64,000 bases of DNA from Fulvivirga sediminis (GCF_016757215.1 NZ_JAESIY010000009.1:186001-250000); one strand, 5' to 3'. Numbered from the stretch's first letter, positions 35,901-45,354 are shown. Numbers and translations: made by a program. The notes: a model not told the origin generated them from the letters alone.

Positions 35901-38900
35901 CATATCTTACTCTTATATTATTATCAAAAACAGCTTCCGTTACTGATTCTTTAGTCTCAAACTTCCTTATACGCTTCAATAAGCTCAAATACTGACTATT
36001 AGCATATCGATTATTATTAAAACTAAACCCAAACCAATAAAAATCATCCTTTTGAATAGTATAAGGGGATGGGTATAATGATCTCCGGTTTCGAATCACT
36101 GCTCCTTCGCTTCCAAAACTCTGCCGGGCGCTACTATTGCTGTAAGTATAGTATGTTTTAGTGTGGTAGGGGCTAAACCTCCATTCATGCGGCTTAAATT
36201 GATCCAAGGAAGCATCATACATACTGGCTAATAGTTCAGCAGACAACTTTTCATTGTTTTCACCTAAAACTTTAAACTTCCATGTTTCTTCAGCCCCGGG
36301 CTGTAGTTTATCTCTGAAAACCGAAGTTTCTATTTCCAACTTCGGGATGCTTTTTGTTACAGGAATAATGAGGCTATTGGCGTCAAATGAATTATAACAG
36401 GCATAATGATACAGAATGGCAAAACCGCCGAGATCCTTTTCCTCTATTGGTATATTTATGGTTTTGACTTCGTTTTTTAGCCTAATCACTTTTTGCTCTA
36501 CTATCTGGTAATCTTTTTCTATCAAAAGGGTTACAAACACCTCATCAGCTGCACTGGCTAATGATAACTTCACCTCTTCACCTGGTTGATAGGTACTCTT
36601 GTCTGTACTGATGGTAAAAAGGTCGTTGGTGCCAGGTACTTTTCTATCAGGATCAATCAGTTTAAACCGCCTCTTATCTATTACCTCATTATCAAAGCTG
36701 TCTTTGGTGTTTAACACCATTTCATAATTTGACAGCCGCCAATCTTTTATATTTGGCCAACTTACTATTTTGCTTTCACTGGTGTTAAAGTTTAATGTAG
36801 TTACTAACTCCTTTTTACCTTCTTCCAGAGTATCATCATAATATTTTTCATGCGGAAAAAGCCTGTGGAACTCCTCTTCAGAAAACCTCTGATGATCTGG
36901 TACAGACCATGGCCTGGGACGAGTGATTCGATTATCTTCAACCATACGGTAAATCTCAATACTTCCCTTAGCAGGAGTAAATTGACTATTCAAATTTTCA
37001 GTGGAAACCGTAAATTCTTTCGGAATATCATTTCTATTCAATTGATCTGGAATATCCATGTGAGCCACCATGGTATGATACCCCACTTGCACAGTAGTAG
37101 TAGCACTCCTGGTTTCGCCATTAACATCGGTAACTTCGGCATTTACCTCATAAATAAATATCGGCAAACTCTCCTTATCAACGGTTTCATCAGGAAGGGC
37201 CTTAAAGTCAATCACATATTTACCAGCACCATCTGTAGTAGTTTCTCCATGGGTTATTTCTTGGCCTGATGTTGACGGGTAATAGTAATCATAGCTCCAA
37301 TAATACCACCGAGGATACTCCACTTTACGAGTGATCGTGTAGCTTACTTTAGCCTCAGTAACCTTACTGCCTGCGAAAGCAGCTGCCTCACCAAAAACTT
37401 TTATAGTATCATTTACCCGGTACGATTGCTTTACGGCATCAAACTCTACTTCAAAACGTGGTCTTTTGTATTCCTCTACTGAGATACTCTGTGCTGACCA
37501 TTCAAAATCATTCATAATTTCATCATATAGCTGACTGTCATGTTCGTAAGATTCATCCACATGCAAAGTATATTGGCCTGTAAGCCCACTTCTGGGAAGT
37601 ATAAACTCTCCACTAAATGATCCGTATTCATTCGATCTCAATTCAACCATACCCACTTCTTCTCCGTTAACATCTTCCAGAGTCACTCCTACATACTCCG
37701 CTGGAACTATAGAAGACCGGTTCCCCTGCCTTTTGACAAGTATCCCTTTGAAATACACAGTTTGCCCGGGCCTGTAAATTGACCTATCAGTGAACAAAAA
37801 TGCTTTTACATCAACCGACTCACGGGTATTTTTGCCAGAGCGTATTTTAGACATATAATAGTTATCGAAGTAGGCCGTATCACCTTTGGTGGTTATTATG
37901 GCATCATAATTATTATAGTTAGACGGCCCATTGCACTTAAAAACGCCCTGAGAATTAGTGGTGAATGATTTATTATAAAAAAAGGAAGTGCGGCCATTAT
38001 TCTTTAGAATAACTTCGGCATTTTTTATCGGCTCACCATTAGTTCTGTCTATGATGTGGTAATTATACTCTCGATTATCTCGATTCTGCACTAGTGCCAT
38101 GTCTGTAAACTGGATAACCTGATAACTATACAGCTGATTATTATCAACAAAAGGCTGGTCACTTGAAAATATCACATAGCGACCATTAGGCAATTTTGGA
38201 AGAAGTATCTCAGTAGAATGTAATTCATAGTCTCCAAAATTCTTGAGCCTTACCCCCCATTCTTTGATATCAGTCCATTTCTTGATGTTCGCAAGCTGGG
38301 CAGAATCTGTATATAGTGAATAAAATGTTTTATACTGATCTGGAGAAACACGATATATCTTAAAGTGCAGACTGTCAAGGTTCTTATATTCTATTTTCAT
38401 CAGAGAGTGAGAAGATATAGGCACGTATTTCTCAGCCTCAAGCCTCATCTCCTTTCTTTTTATCTGACTCACTAGGGCCTTACACTGCTCCGTGCCATAG
38501 CTATTAGGGTATTCCTCTATCGCTGACTCGGCTATTTGAAGAGCTAGAGGTTTATCAGAGTCTACAAAAAGAGACGCTCGCTTATAGGCAATTAAGGTAG
38601 ATGACTCATATTGCTGATAGTCCTGCCAGAATTTTTTAAGCTCATTATGAAGTAACCGATTCTTATTATTATAAATGCCTAGTCTATTGATGAATTCAAG
38701 GGCTTCTAATCTTATCATAATGTAAGCAGCGGGATTTTCATCAGCCTTATGAAAATTTACAAGGTGCTGATAGGTTTGAAGAGCCTGAAACTCAAGAGAA
38801 AGGGAGTCTGGAGATTCTAGTTTCACTAGGGCTATATCAAGATAAGCACTGTCATCAATATAAAATTTGTAGGCCGGGCTAGTAATAGTAGATTCTCCTG

Positions 38901-39519
38901 TAGTATAAAATTCAATTGCCTGGTGCGCCAAAAAATCATATAAGGTGGGGCTATATTGATATGACTGAGGACTCTCTTTTATTAATTCTTTAAATTTATC
39001 TATAGAAGTCTTTTCTAAAAGAGAAGAGTTACGGAGCGAATTTTCATAATGAGTACTTATTTCTTTCAACAAAGTGTGAAGATCCCAGGTACGAAAATCA
39101 ATGCTATCTACTTTATCTGTTGTTTCTGTTCTTCTATAAATTCGCCAGCGATTGCCATTAAAATATTGATGTAGCATATTGGCCAACAAGCTTTCCAAAA
39201 CATTTTTGCTGACACCTTGTGCAGTATTTATTTCTCTTTTAAATCGACTGAAGATTTTTAACTGAGCATTTTCTTCAAGCTCCAAGCTAAATTTAGATTG
39301 ATAGATCAGAGCTTTAATTAACTGTTCCTCATTGTTATCCTTTTTTGCTTGGACATAAATCTTCTCCACCACTGCATTGGCAGATTTAGGTAGTCCATCT
39401 AGCTCGTAGCCGTAAACTTCTTTCCATAATTCTAAATAGTTATCTGGCTCAGAGTCTGACACAGCACCGGGGCCCAATAAAAGCAGTAATGTGCAGCAGG
39501 TAAATAGCAATTTTATCAT
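32911..39519 (-). CDS. Giant alpha-2-macroglobulin with internal CarboxypepD-reg/TonB-plug module
   Basis: 2202 residues. Signal peptide; a helical N-terminal region; MG2-type macroglobulin domain from about 575 (DRSIYRPGQTVYFKG); an inserted CarboxypepD-regulatory-like domain about 1205-1290 (SAGDPLPGVNIIVKGTNRGA) and a SusC-style plug about 1327-1406 (APREDIAASLQGKVAGVQIRG, YGSRAANGVIIFTSK); the A2M domain about 1423 on (TRWKLQLLAH); intact thioester motif CAEQ with Cys 1653 and Gln 1656; complement-like helical toroid and a C-terminal receptor-type domain. Bacterial A2Ms trap proteases in the periplasm by thioester cross-linking. The inserted receptor module is the odd part. Monocistronic on this strand. 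Confidence 0.92.
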   Translation of the reverse strand: MIKLLFTCCTLLLLLGPGAVSDSEPDNYLELWKEVYGYELDGLPKSANAVVEKIYVQAKKDNNEEQLIKALIYQSKFSLELEENAQLKIFSRFKREINTAQGVSKNVLESLLANMLHQYFNGNRWRIYRRTETTDKVDSIDFRTWDLHTLLKEISTHYENSLRNSSLLEKTSIDKFKELIKESPQSYQYSPTLYDFLAHQAIEFYTTGESTITSPAYKFYIDDSAYLDIALVKLESPDSLSLEFQALQTYQHLVNFHKADENPAAYIMIRLEALEFINRLGIYNNKNRLLHNELKKFWQDYQQYESSTLIAYKRASLFVDSDKPLALQIAESAIEEYPNSYGTEQCKALVSQIKRKEMRLEAEKYVPISSHSLMKIEYKNLDSLHFKIYRVSPDQYKTFYSLYTDSAQLANIKKWTDIKEWGVRLKNFGDYELHSTEILLPKLPNGRYVIFSSDQPFVDNNQLYSYQVIQFTDMALVQNRDNREYNYHIIDRTNGEPIKNAEVILKNNGRTSFFYNKSFTTNSQGVFKCNGPSNYNNYDAIITTKGDTAYFDNYYMSKIRSGKNTRESVDVKAFLFTDRSIYRPGQTVYFKGILVKRQGNRSSIVPAEYVGVTLEDVNGEEVGMVELRSNEYGSFSGEFILPRSGLTGQYTLHVDESYEHDSQLYDEIMNDFEWSAQSISVEEYKRPRFEVEFDAVKQSYRVNDTIKVFGEAAAFAGSKVTEAKVSYTITRKVEYPRWYYWSYDYYYPSTSGQEITHGETTTDGAGKYVIDFKALPDETVDKESLPIFIYEVNAEVTDVNGETRSATTTVQVGYHTMVAHMDIPDQLNRNDIPKEFTVSTENLNSQFTPAKGSIEIYRMVEDNRITRPRPWSVPDHQRFSEEEFHRLFPHEKYYDDTLEEGKKELVTTLNFNTSESKIVSWPNIKDWRLSNYEMVLNTKDSFDNEVIDKRRFKLIDPDRKVPGTNDLFTISTDKSTYQPGEEVKLSLASAADEVFVTLLIEKDYQIVEQKVIRLKNEVKTINIPIEEKDLGGFAILYHYACYNSFDANSLIIPVTKSIPKLEIETSVFRDKLQPGAEETWKFKVLGENNEKLSAELLASMYDASLDQFKPHEWRFSPYHTKTYYTYSNSSARQSFGSEGAVIRNRRSLYPSPYTIQKDDFYWFGFSFNNNRYANSQYLSLLKRIRKFETKESVTEAVFDNNIRVRYVEGLVTNSAGDPLPGVNIIVKGTNRGAVTDIDGHYSIKASKTDLLVFRFIGFTSTEVSVKDKNRINAILGEDVSQLSEVVVVGYGMENKRSRLGFAVSAVSNADGMVEVADEEAIEEEIIFEEAPREDIAASLQGKVAGVQIRGASSIMNENSEALYVLDGKVVSKDEINPKDLASAKMLKGDEATALYGSRAANGVIIFTSKAALEEELSQVQARTNLKETAFFFPQLRTDENGEISFEFTAPEALTRWKLQLLAHDKDLHIGQKTLQAVTQKELMVTPNAPRFLRESDEIIIAAKISSLSDEALQGFAALQLYDATTGESIDQKLELEDKTKNFEIEPKGNTSVSWRLSIPAGLQAVEYKVVAKAGNFSDGEQSVLPVLTNRMLVTETMSMDVHSGESKTFTLDKLKKNTSKTLTHHKLTLEITSNPAWYAVQALPYLMEYPYECAEQTFSRFYANSLGSHIVNANPKIAKVFDQWKEADALVSALEKNEELKSLIISETPWLRDAENETEQKKRIALLFDLNHMQDQQTAVVNKLKQMQFENGGFPWFAGSDRANRYITQHIITGIAHLQKLGVEVDDLDEVVKKAMPYLESELIDDYKELIKYSKMSKDAKKYMAEKHITPIHIQYLYLRSFYPDQKVSSQLQPALDYYTGQAKEFWKDERLMQQGMIALIHHKSGEDKLANGILKSLDECSITSEEMGMYWKANESSYFWYQAPIETQALMIEVFTELGGENQQRNVDNLKLWLLKHKQTNQWTSTKATTEAVYALLLKGSSWLDVNETLEVKLGKQAVDLKNDDGSMPEAGTGYIKKAYDGAEITPAMAEVTLTKKDKGVAWGALYWQYFENLDKITSASSPLSLTKKVFKVVNTDTGEKLEDLSANGLQVGDRIRVRIELKVDREMDFVHMKDMRASGLEPINVLSSFKYQDGLGYYESTRDASTNFFFEHLTEGVFVFEYDLRANNAGDFSNGITSIQCMYAPEFSNHSEGIRLEIEQ

Positions 39520-39630
39520 AGAGGTATTTTATTAATTAATAACTACAGTGTACTTACAAAGTCACTATAGTAGAGATGCATGGAGTTCGATGATTCCATA
39601 AATACATCATTAAAAAAACATATAGCGCAT

Positions 39631-39664
39631 AAAAAAAGCTGTCCCCAAAAAGGAGACAGCTTTT
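39631..39664 (-). terminator. Terminator of the small membrane gene 39683-39949
   Basis: Perfect 10-base arms AAAAGCTGTC (39634-39643) and GACAGCTTTT (39655-39664). On the minus strand it is followed by seven T residues. It ends transcription entering from the right. Confidence 0.78.
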
Positions 39665-39682
39665 ATAATGAGTTAATGGTCA

Positions 39683-39949
39683 TTAATAACCAGAGTTACC
39701 CATGAAAAGGGCAGCGCCAAAAATGGCAAAGAATATTATATATATTCCCACAACAATAACCCACATTAAAAGACTTGCTTTAGCCCAGTTAGCTTTGTTC
39801 TTGTTCGCATTATCACCAAAAGCCCAAACAAAAAGCATAACAATATTCACCAAAGGAACAATCATTACCAAAAAGGTAAGTAACCAGTCTTTTACCGTCA
39901 TTACGGGCACATTTGCCTCACTTCTCACAGAATCAAGTGTATTTTCCAT
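39683..39949 (-). CDS. Small membrane protein, 88 aa, two hydrophobic segments
   Basis: Helices around WLLTFLVMIVPLVNIVMLFVW and LLMWVIVVGIYIIFFAIFGAAL separated by a conserved-looking polar loop GDNANKNKANWAKAS. I recognise this as a widespread small protein of unknown function in Bacteroidota and Firmicutes, resembling TM2/CD225-type small proteins. It follows the RDD gene by 11 bases and closes that transcript with the terminator at 39631-39664. Confidence 0.8.
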   Translation of the reverse strand: MENTLDSVRSEANVPVMTVKDWLLTFLVMIVPLVNIVMLFVWAFGDNANKNKANWAKASLLMWVIVVGIYIIFFAIFGAALFMGNSGY

Positions 39950-39960
39950 TATATTAATAT

Positions 39961-40488
39961 TTATTTTTTCACCACCAACGTATTTGCAATAATATCATGC
40001 AGAGCCTGCTTCTTATCTGTAAAAGCAGCGATAATATAGCCTATATACATAATTAGGGAAGATAATATTTTACATAGGTTTCTTACCAAAGCTTTACCAA
40101 AATTGAGCTTTTCACCGCTTTCATCGGTAACTATGATGCCCAACGCCATTTTTCCTAAAGTGCCTTGATTATTGCTAGATTCCATCAAAGCAAAGTATAA
40201 AATGTATATTCCCTGAGATATCAATATTGAGTATATCATTCCACCCCAAATAGTGGTAACCAGATCAAACATTTGATCTTCGGAATAATCAGAAGGATTG
40301 ATGTTTTGTAATGACTCAAGGTATCCTGCACCCAGTAAACTAAGAATAGGCGTGATGATGAATGACATTACTACCCAAATCACTATGCCATCAATAAGAA
40401 TGGCAACAAACCTGAGCCAAAAACCTGCATAATCAATATGCCTTGGTGCTTCATCGTGCGAAGTTGAATCTAAAGTGTTTATATCCAT
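39961..40488 (-). CDS. RDD-family membrane protein
   Basis: 175 residues with the RDD pattern: Arg in FWLRFVAILIDGIVIWVV, three predicted membrane helices, GTLGKMALGIIVTDESG (the Gly-Lys motif before the last helix pair) and KALVRNLCKILS. RDD proteins are poorly defined transporters or envelope proteins. Same strand as the small protein that follows it, probably cotranscribed. Confidence 0.85.
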   Translation of the reverse strand: MDINTLDSTSHDEAPRHIDYAGFWLRFVAILIDGIVIWVVMSFIITPILSLLGAGYLESLQNINPSDYSEDQMFDLVTTIWGGMIYSILISQGIYILYFALMESSNNQGTLGKMALGIIVTDESGEKLNFGKALVRNLCKILSSLIMYIGYIIAAFTDKKQALHDIIANTLVVKK

Positions 40489-40550
40489 GTTAAAAAAATA
40501 AGGTTATGATTTCGATTTTAATCTATAAATAATTTTGGAATCATCAAAAA

Positions 40551-41120
40551 TTAGGATTTTTCTAATACCCAAACCAACATAGATCGTTTATCCTCAACTA
40601 TTACAGATTTTATAGACTCTACATTTACCAAGCCCATCTCTTTTTCCACTTCATAGATATCTTCCTTACTAATGAGAAAGCTGAAATTAGGATCTTTCGG
40701 AAAAGGAAGACCAATAGTAGAAGCCATCCTAATGAAAAGTACTCCTCTGGGCCTAAGTACCCTGGTCAGCTCTAGCATCATTTTTTTAAAAGAAGCCTTA
40801 TCTTTAGCAAAATGTAGCACGGCACTACAAATAATAGCATCAAAAAATTGATCTTTCCACGGCAATGCTTCTAAGTTACCCGCCAGAAAATGATCTTTTG
40901 GAATTACCTTAAACATCATTTGTAGCATTTTAATGGCCATGGGATCAGTATCGATACCGTAAATGTCATGCCCATTATTATTGAAATAGGTAAGATTACG
41001 CCCCTCTCCGCAACCCGCATCTAAAATTCGATTTTTATTCTCAAATCGTCCTTTTAATATCTGATCAAGCAGGTAAATATCTACGTTACCCAGCGTCTGA
41101 TTCAACTCCTTGTAGTGCAT
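40551..41120 (-). CDS. Class I SAM-dependent methyltransferase
   Basis: 189 residues: SAM-binding motif I LDAGCGEGRNL, motif II acidic end GIDTDPMAI, motif post-II FDAIICSAVLHF, and LTRVLRPRGVLFIRM. Substrate unknown. Its ATG lies 35 bases inside the 3' end of the patatin gene in another frame, so the two are translationally linked; linked patatin and methyltransferase may modify lipids, but that is inference only. Confidence 0.88.
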   Translation of the reverse strand: MHYKELNQTLGNVDIYLLDQILKGRFENKNRILDAGCGEGRNLTYFNNNGHDIYGIDTDPMAIKMLQMMFKVIPKDHFLAGNLEALPWKDQFFDAIICSAVLHFAKDKASFKKMMLELTRVLRPRGVLFIRMASTIGLPFPKDPNFSFLISKEDIYEVEKEMGLVNVESIKSVIVEDKRSMLVWVLEKS

Positions 41121-41964
41121 GCTCTAATGATTTAAAAAATTCTTCTTTACCACAATCTATAAGTTCACTGCTCCTATAAAACTCAAACGTACCACAGGTT
41201 TCTCGCGAGATCCGAACCACTATTTCTGGTTTTGTTTGCGCAAGTATATACTCTGAAATTCTATCCTGCATTAAGTCTACTGATTTAGCTATTAAATCAA
41301 AATAACTTAGCCTTTTCTGCTTGTTGGTTACTTTAGGGAAGAAACTGTTCCACTTTTCAACCAAAGGAGAAAAACGGCCTTTCTGATCTAATTGTCTATT
41401 CTTTACGGAGCATGGTATTGCCGCATTTACATCGGAGACTACCAATATATCATCATCTCTTCTGTCTACATAATTTATAGGAATAGGATTAAGCACACCC
41501 CCATCTACCAGTTCTATGTCATTAATAACAGCAGGCTTCATTACTGATGGTATGGCAGCCGATGCTCTGAGTGCACCAAAAACACTACCGGAAGTAAAAA
41601 CCACCTCTCTCCTATTAACAATGTCTGTAGCCACAGCCGCAAAGGGTATACTCAGGTCTTCAATATTGCAATCTGGTATGAACTTCTTCATTTCATTAAA
41701 TACGCGATCACCCCTCACAAAACCTTGAGTGCTCAGCGTAAAATCCATAAGCTTGAACACATCAACCTTATCAAAATTACAGACCCATTCCTTGTATTCT
41801 TTGAGCTTTCCTGCTGCATAAACGGCACCTACTACGGCACCCATACTACTCCCTGATATAGATGTAATTTCATATCCAGACTCAAGCAAAGCTTCTATAA
41901 CACCTATGTGTGCTACCCCACGTGCACCTCCACTAGAAAGGACTAAAGCTACAGACTTACTCAT
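41086..41964 (-). CDS. Patatin-like phospholipase (RssA-type)
   Basis: 292 residues: oxyanion hole SSGGARGVAHIG, nucleophile GSSMG, DGGVLNPIP with the catalytic-dyad Asp, and FGALRASAAIPSVMKP typical of small bacterial patatins of the RssA/YchK kind. A cytosolic serine acyl hydrolase cleaving phospholipids or related esters. First gene of a minus-strand run that continues into the methyltransferase. Confidence 0.9.
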   Translation of the reverse strand: MSKSVALVLSSGGARGVAHIGVIEALLESGYEITSISGSSMGAVVGAVYAAGKLKEYKEWVCNFDKVDVFKLMDFTLSTQGFVRGDRVFNEMKKFIPDCNIEDLSIPFAAVATDIVNRREVVFTSGSVFGALRASAAIPSVMKPAVINDIELVDGGVLNPIPINYVDRRDDDILVVSDVNAAIPCSVKNRQLDQKGRFSPLVEKWNSFFPKVTNKQKRLSYFDLIAKSVDLMQDRISEYILAQTKPEIVVRISRETCGTFEFYRSSELIDCGKEEFFKSLEHALQGVESDAG

Positions 41965-42324
41965 TGGTACTGATTTAGATAATTATCGTAAAAATTATTA
42001 TTCAATAAGATAACACATACGAATGATTAATAAAAAAATGTATCTATTGAATAAAAGTGAACTTTACTGAACGTTTTAGTTTAAAAAATAAGTCAAATAC
42101 CACAATATGTTCAGAATATTCAAACAGGCAGTAGAAATTATCGCGTTATAAACCTGATGGGTAAATATCAGATAATTGTTTATGAATACCATAAAAATAT
42201 CCTACTTATTTATATTTCATAGAGATCTAATCTATTGTGTTTATAAAAATTAATTATTGAATCACATCAAATTGGTTGGTCGCGGATGAGTTTTTAAATA
42301 ATTTAATGAATTAAACACTCCTAT
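41965..42324. other. Divergent intergenic region, no gene seen
   Basis: AT-rich spacer between the patatin (leftward) and M14 peptidase (rightward). I searched both strands for TAnnTTTG and found no clean match. No hairpin followed by T tract. Confidence 0.5.
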
Positions 42325-44838
42325 ATGAAAAATACCTTAATCGTTTGCTTGCTCATTGTAAGTATCATGACTCACGGTCAGAGCATTCAGTCTCCTGACG
42401 AATTTCTGGGATACACCTTTGGAGAAAGGTTTACCAGACACCACCAGGTAGTAGATTATTACGAATATCTGAATGAAACACTTCCCAATGTGAATCTCAA
42501 AATATATGGAGAAACCTATGAGCACCGACCTTTAACCATTGCTATAATCTCTTCTCCAGAAAATATGGACAAGCTCGAAGAAATTCGTCAAAATAATCTC
42601 AACCGCATAAGTGGCAGCAATAGATCTCAAGATGACATTACCATAGTTTGGCTCAGTTATAATATTCATGGAAATGAAGCATCTTCTACGGAAGCATCCA
42701 TGAAAACTATTTATACATTATTAACTGACGAAAAGGCTCAATCTTGGTTAAAAAACACCGTGGTGATCATTGATCCTTGCGTAAATCCAGATGGCAGGGA
42801 TCGCTATGTAAATTTCTATAATCAATATGCTAATACTCATTTTAACCCTTCCGGTGATGCTATCGAACATCATGAGCCTTGGCCAGGAGGCAGGCCAAAT
42901 CACTATCTTTTTGACCTTAACCGTGATTGGGCCTGGCAAACACAAATAGAATCACAGCAAAGATCTAAAATATACCATCAGTGGATGCCTCACGTACATG
43001 TAGATTACCATGAACAGTTTATTAATAGTCCTTATTATTTTGCCCCTGCAGCAGAACCATTTCATGAAATTATTACTCCATGGCAGCGTGAGTTTCAAAC
43101 TATGATAGGAAAGAATCATGCTAAATACTTTGATGCGCAAGGCTGGTTATATTTCACTCGAGAACTTTTTGACTTACTATACCCCAGCTATGGAGATACA
43201 TATCCTACTTACAATGGAGCGATAGGCATGACTTATGAGCAAGCAGGTCATGGCTATGCAGGCTTAGGGATTATTACAGAATATGGTGATACGCTTACTT
43301 TAAAGGATCGTATTGAGCATCATTTTACTACAGGCTTATCTACTGTAGAAATTAGCTCGGAAAATGCTTCTAAGCTGGTGGCAGAATTTGGAAATTACTT
43401 TAAAAACAATCGAACAAATCCATCTGCCAAATATAAAAGCTATGTTATCCACACCGAAAATATGGATAAGTTAAAAGCGCTCACCCTATTTTTAGAAAAC
43501 CATCATATAGAATATGGAACGGTGGCCAAAAGTGGCAATTACAAAGGATACAGCTATACTAAAAATTCTGAGAGCAGTTTCAATATATCTGATAAAGACT
43601 TAATAATTAGCTCATTCCAATCACAATCACGCTTATTAACAGCTCTTTTTGAGCCTAACACCAAGCTTTCTGATACACTTACTTATGATATTACTGCCTG
43701 GTCTATTCCTTTCGCCTACGGGGTGGAAGCTTATGCTCTTACAGAAAAATTGCCCATTTCATCAGGATACAATTTTAAAGAAGCTCCGATGACCCAGTCT
43801 AAGTCTGAAGAAAAAGCATATGCTTATGTATTAGCCTACCAAAGTATAGAAGATGTGAAGTTCTTAAGTGCAGCTTTACAACAAGAAATTAACGTAAGGG
43901 TAAGTCATAAAACACTAAAAATACAAGGTCATAGTTTTGCCCCCGGCGCAGTAGTTATCACCAGAAGAAATAATGAAAATATCAGTGGTAATTTTGAAGA
44001 TATAGTTACATCCTTAGCTGATGAATATGGAAGAGAATTAATTAAGCTTACCACCGGTTTTTCTGAAAATGGTGTCGATCTTGGTTCCGGGCAAATTTCA
44101 AGGTTAAAAGCTCCAAAAGTAGCAGTGATAACCGGAGAGCATACCTCTTCTTTAAACTTCGGAGAAGTATGGCATTTCTTTGAGCAACAAATTCATTATC
44201 CTGTAACAAACATAGGAACTCAATATTTTTCATATACTGACTTATCAGATTATGATGTAATAATAATGCCTTCCGGGAACTATGGTTTTTTAAATGATAA
44301 AGCAATGGAAGAATTAAAAACATGGATAAAATCAGGAGGTAAGCTGATAGCGATGGGCAGTGCGCTTAACTCTTTCAATGAAAAGAAAGACTTTGGCCTT
44401 AAACAATTCAATTCTGATCAAGAGAAAAAAGCCATGGAAGCTGAACCTACTACGGAAGAGCAACTAAAGCCTTATGATTTAAGAGAAAGACAGCGCCTAA
44501 GTGATGAAATTTTTGGTGCTATATATAAAGTAAGTATGGACAACACCAATCCACTTGCTTATGGCTATGATCCTACTTACTATAGCCTAAAAACCAGTAA
44601 TGATAAATATGCTTACTTAAAAGATGGTAGCAATGTAGGTATATTAAAAGATGCTGCGGCTCCAGTGAGTGGCTTTGCTGGTTATAAAGCTGCTGAAAAA
44701 CTTGAGAACAGCTTGGTATTTGGTATTCAGAGCATAGGCAGAGGCAATATTATATATATGGTGGATGATCCTCTATTTCGCTCTTTTTGGGAAAACGGAA
44801 AACTACTTTTCTCTAATGCCGTTTTTGTAGTAGATTAA
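42325..44838 (+). CDS. M14-family zinc carboxypeptidase with C-terminal glutamine-amidotransferase-like domain
   Basis: 837 residues. Signal peptide; M14 catalytic domain with HGNE (His 115, Glu 118), DPCVNPDGRDRY, FDLNRDW (Arg 200), and third ligand in VHVDYHEQ (His 229); a middle region unassigned; and near 640-760 an alpha/beta domain of class I amidotransferase type (VAVITGEHTSSLNFGEVWHFF, YDVIIMPSGNYG) without the catalytic Cys visible. A periplasmic or secreted peptidase for peptide or peptidoglycan-fragment trimming, by family. 7 bases before the thioesterase gene. Confidence 0.9.
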   Translation: MKNTLIVCLLIVSIMTHGQSIQSPDEFLGYTFGERFTRHHQVVDYYEYLNETLPNVNLKIYGETYEHRPLTIAIISSPENMDKLEEIRQNNLNRISGSNRSQDDITIVWLSYNIHGNEASSTEASMKTIYTLLTDEKAQSWLKNTVVIIDPCVNPDGRDRYVNFYNQYANTHFNPSGDAIEHHEPWPGGRPNHYLFDLNRDWAWQTQIESQQRSKIYHQWMPHVHVDYHEQFINSPYYFAPAAEPFHEIITPWQREFQTMIGKNHAKYFDAQGWLYFTRELFDLLYPSYGDTYPTYNGAIGMTYEQAGHGYAGLGIITEYGDTLTLKDRIEHHFTTGLSTVEISSENASKLVAEFGNYFKNNRTNPSAKYKSYVIHTENMDKLKALTLFLENHHIEYGTVAKSGNYKGYSYTKNSESSFNISDKDLIISSFQSQSRLLTALFEPNTKLSDTLTYDITAWSIPFAYGVEAYALTEKLPISSGYNFKEAPMTQSKSEEKAYAYVLAYQSIEDVKFLSAALQQEINVRVSHKTLKIQGHSFAPGAVVITRRNNENISGNFEDIVTSLADEYGRELIKLTTGFSENGVDLGSGQISRLKAPKVAVITGEHTSSLNFGEVWHFFEQQIHYPVTNIGTQYFSYTDLSDYDVIIMPSGNYGFLNDKAMEELKTWIKSGGKLIAMGSALNSFNEKKDFGLKQFNSDQEKKAMEAEPTTEEQLKPYDLRERQRLSDEIFGAIYKVSMDNTNPLAYGYDPTYYSLKTSNDKYAYLKDGSNVGILKDAAAPVSGFAGYKAAEKLENSLVFGIQSIGRGNIIYMVDDPLFRSFWENGKLLFSNAVFVVD

Positions 44839-44845
44839 TAGTCAT

Positions 44846-45229
44846 ATGCCATACACACATCACATAAGAGTAAAAGAAGAACATATAGATCACATGGGCC
44901 ATGTTAACAATGTGGTTTATGTGCAGTACGTACAAGATACCGCAGAAGCACACTGGAAAAATGTAGCTAATGAAGAAATGATTAAGGGTACATTATGGAT
45001 AGTAATCAGGCATGAAATAGATTATTTATCTCCTGCTTTTGCAGGTGACGTACTTAACGCCACTACATGGGTGGAAGAGGCAGAAGGTTTAAAACTACCT
45101 CGTTTTGTTAGCATCAAAAATCAGGAAGGCAAAGACATTATAAAAGCCAGAACTTTATGGTGCGCATTAGATTCTAAAAGTCATCGCCCCAAACGAATAA
45201 GTGAAGAAATGTATACGTGGTTTAAATGA
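44846..45229 (+). CDS. 4HBT-family (YbgC-like) acyl-CoA thioesterase
   Basis: 127 residues with hot-dog fold motif: EEHIDHMGHVNNVVYVQYVQ, where the Asp/His region is the active centre, and RHEIDYLSPAFAGDVL. The protein hydrolyses acyl-CoA or acyl-ACP. It lies 7 bases after the M14 peptidase and next to the acyl carrier protein gene on the other strand; functional pairing is plausible but unproven. Confidence 0.88.
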   Translation: MPYTHHIRVKEEHIDHMGHVNNVVYVQYVQDTAEAHWKNVANEEMIKGTLWIVIRHEIDYLSPAFAGDVLNATTWVEEAEGLKLPRFVSIKNQEGKDIIKARTLWCALDSKSHRPKRISEEMYTWFK

Positions 45230-45321
45230 CCAATTAGCAATTATTAAAATCAGTCTTTTTTTGGGATTTTACTCCATTCATTAGCCTTTAATCTTTAAAT
45301 AAAGAAATGTCATTTTTGAAC

Positions 45322-45354
45322 AAAAAAAACGCCAAAGTTATTCACTTTGGCGTT
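45322..45354 (-). terminator. Terminator of the acyl carrier protein gene
   Basis: Perfect 10-base arms AACGCCAAAG (45328-45337) and CTTTGGCGTT (45345-45354), followed on the minus strand by eight T residues. Confidence 0.82.

Noticed and set aside
36850-37269. 139-codon plus-strand frame inside the macroglobulin gene
   Set aside because: Shadow of a real gene; no protein-like pattern, and the minus-strand coding is unambiguous.
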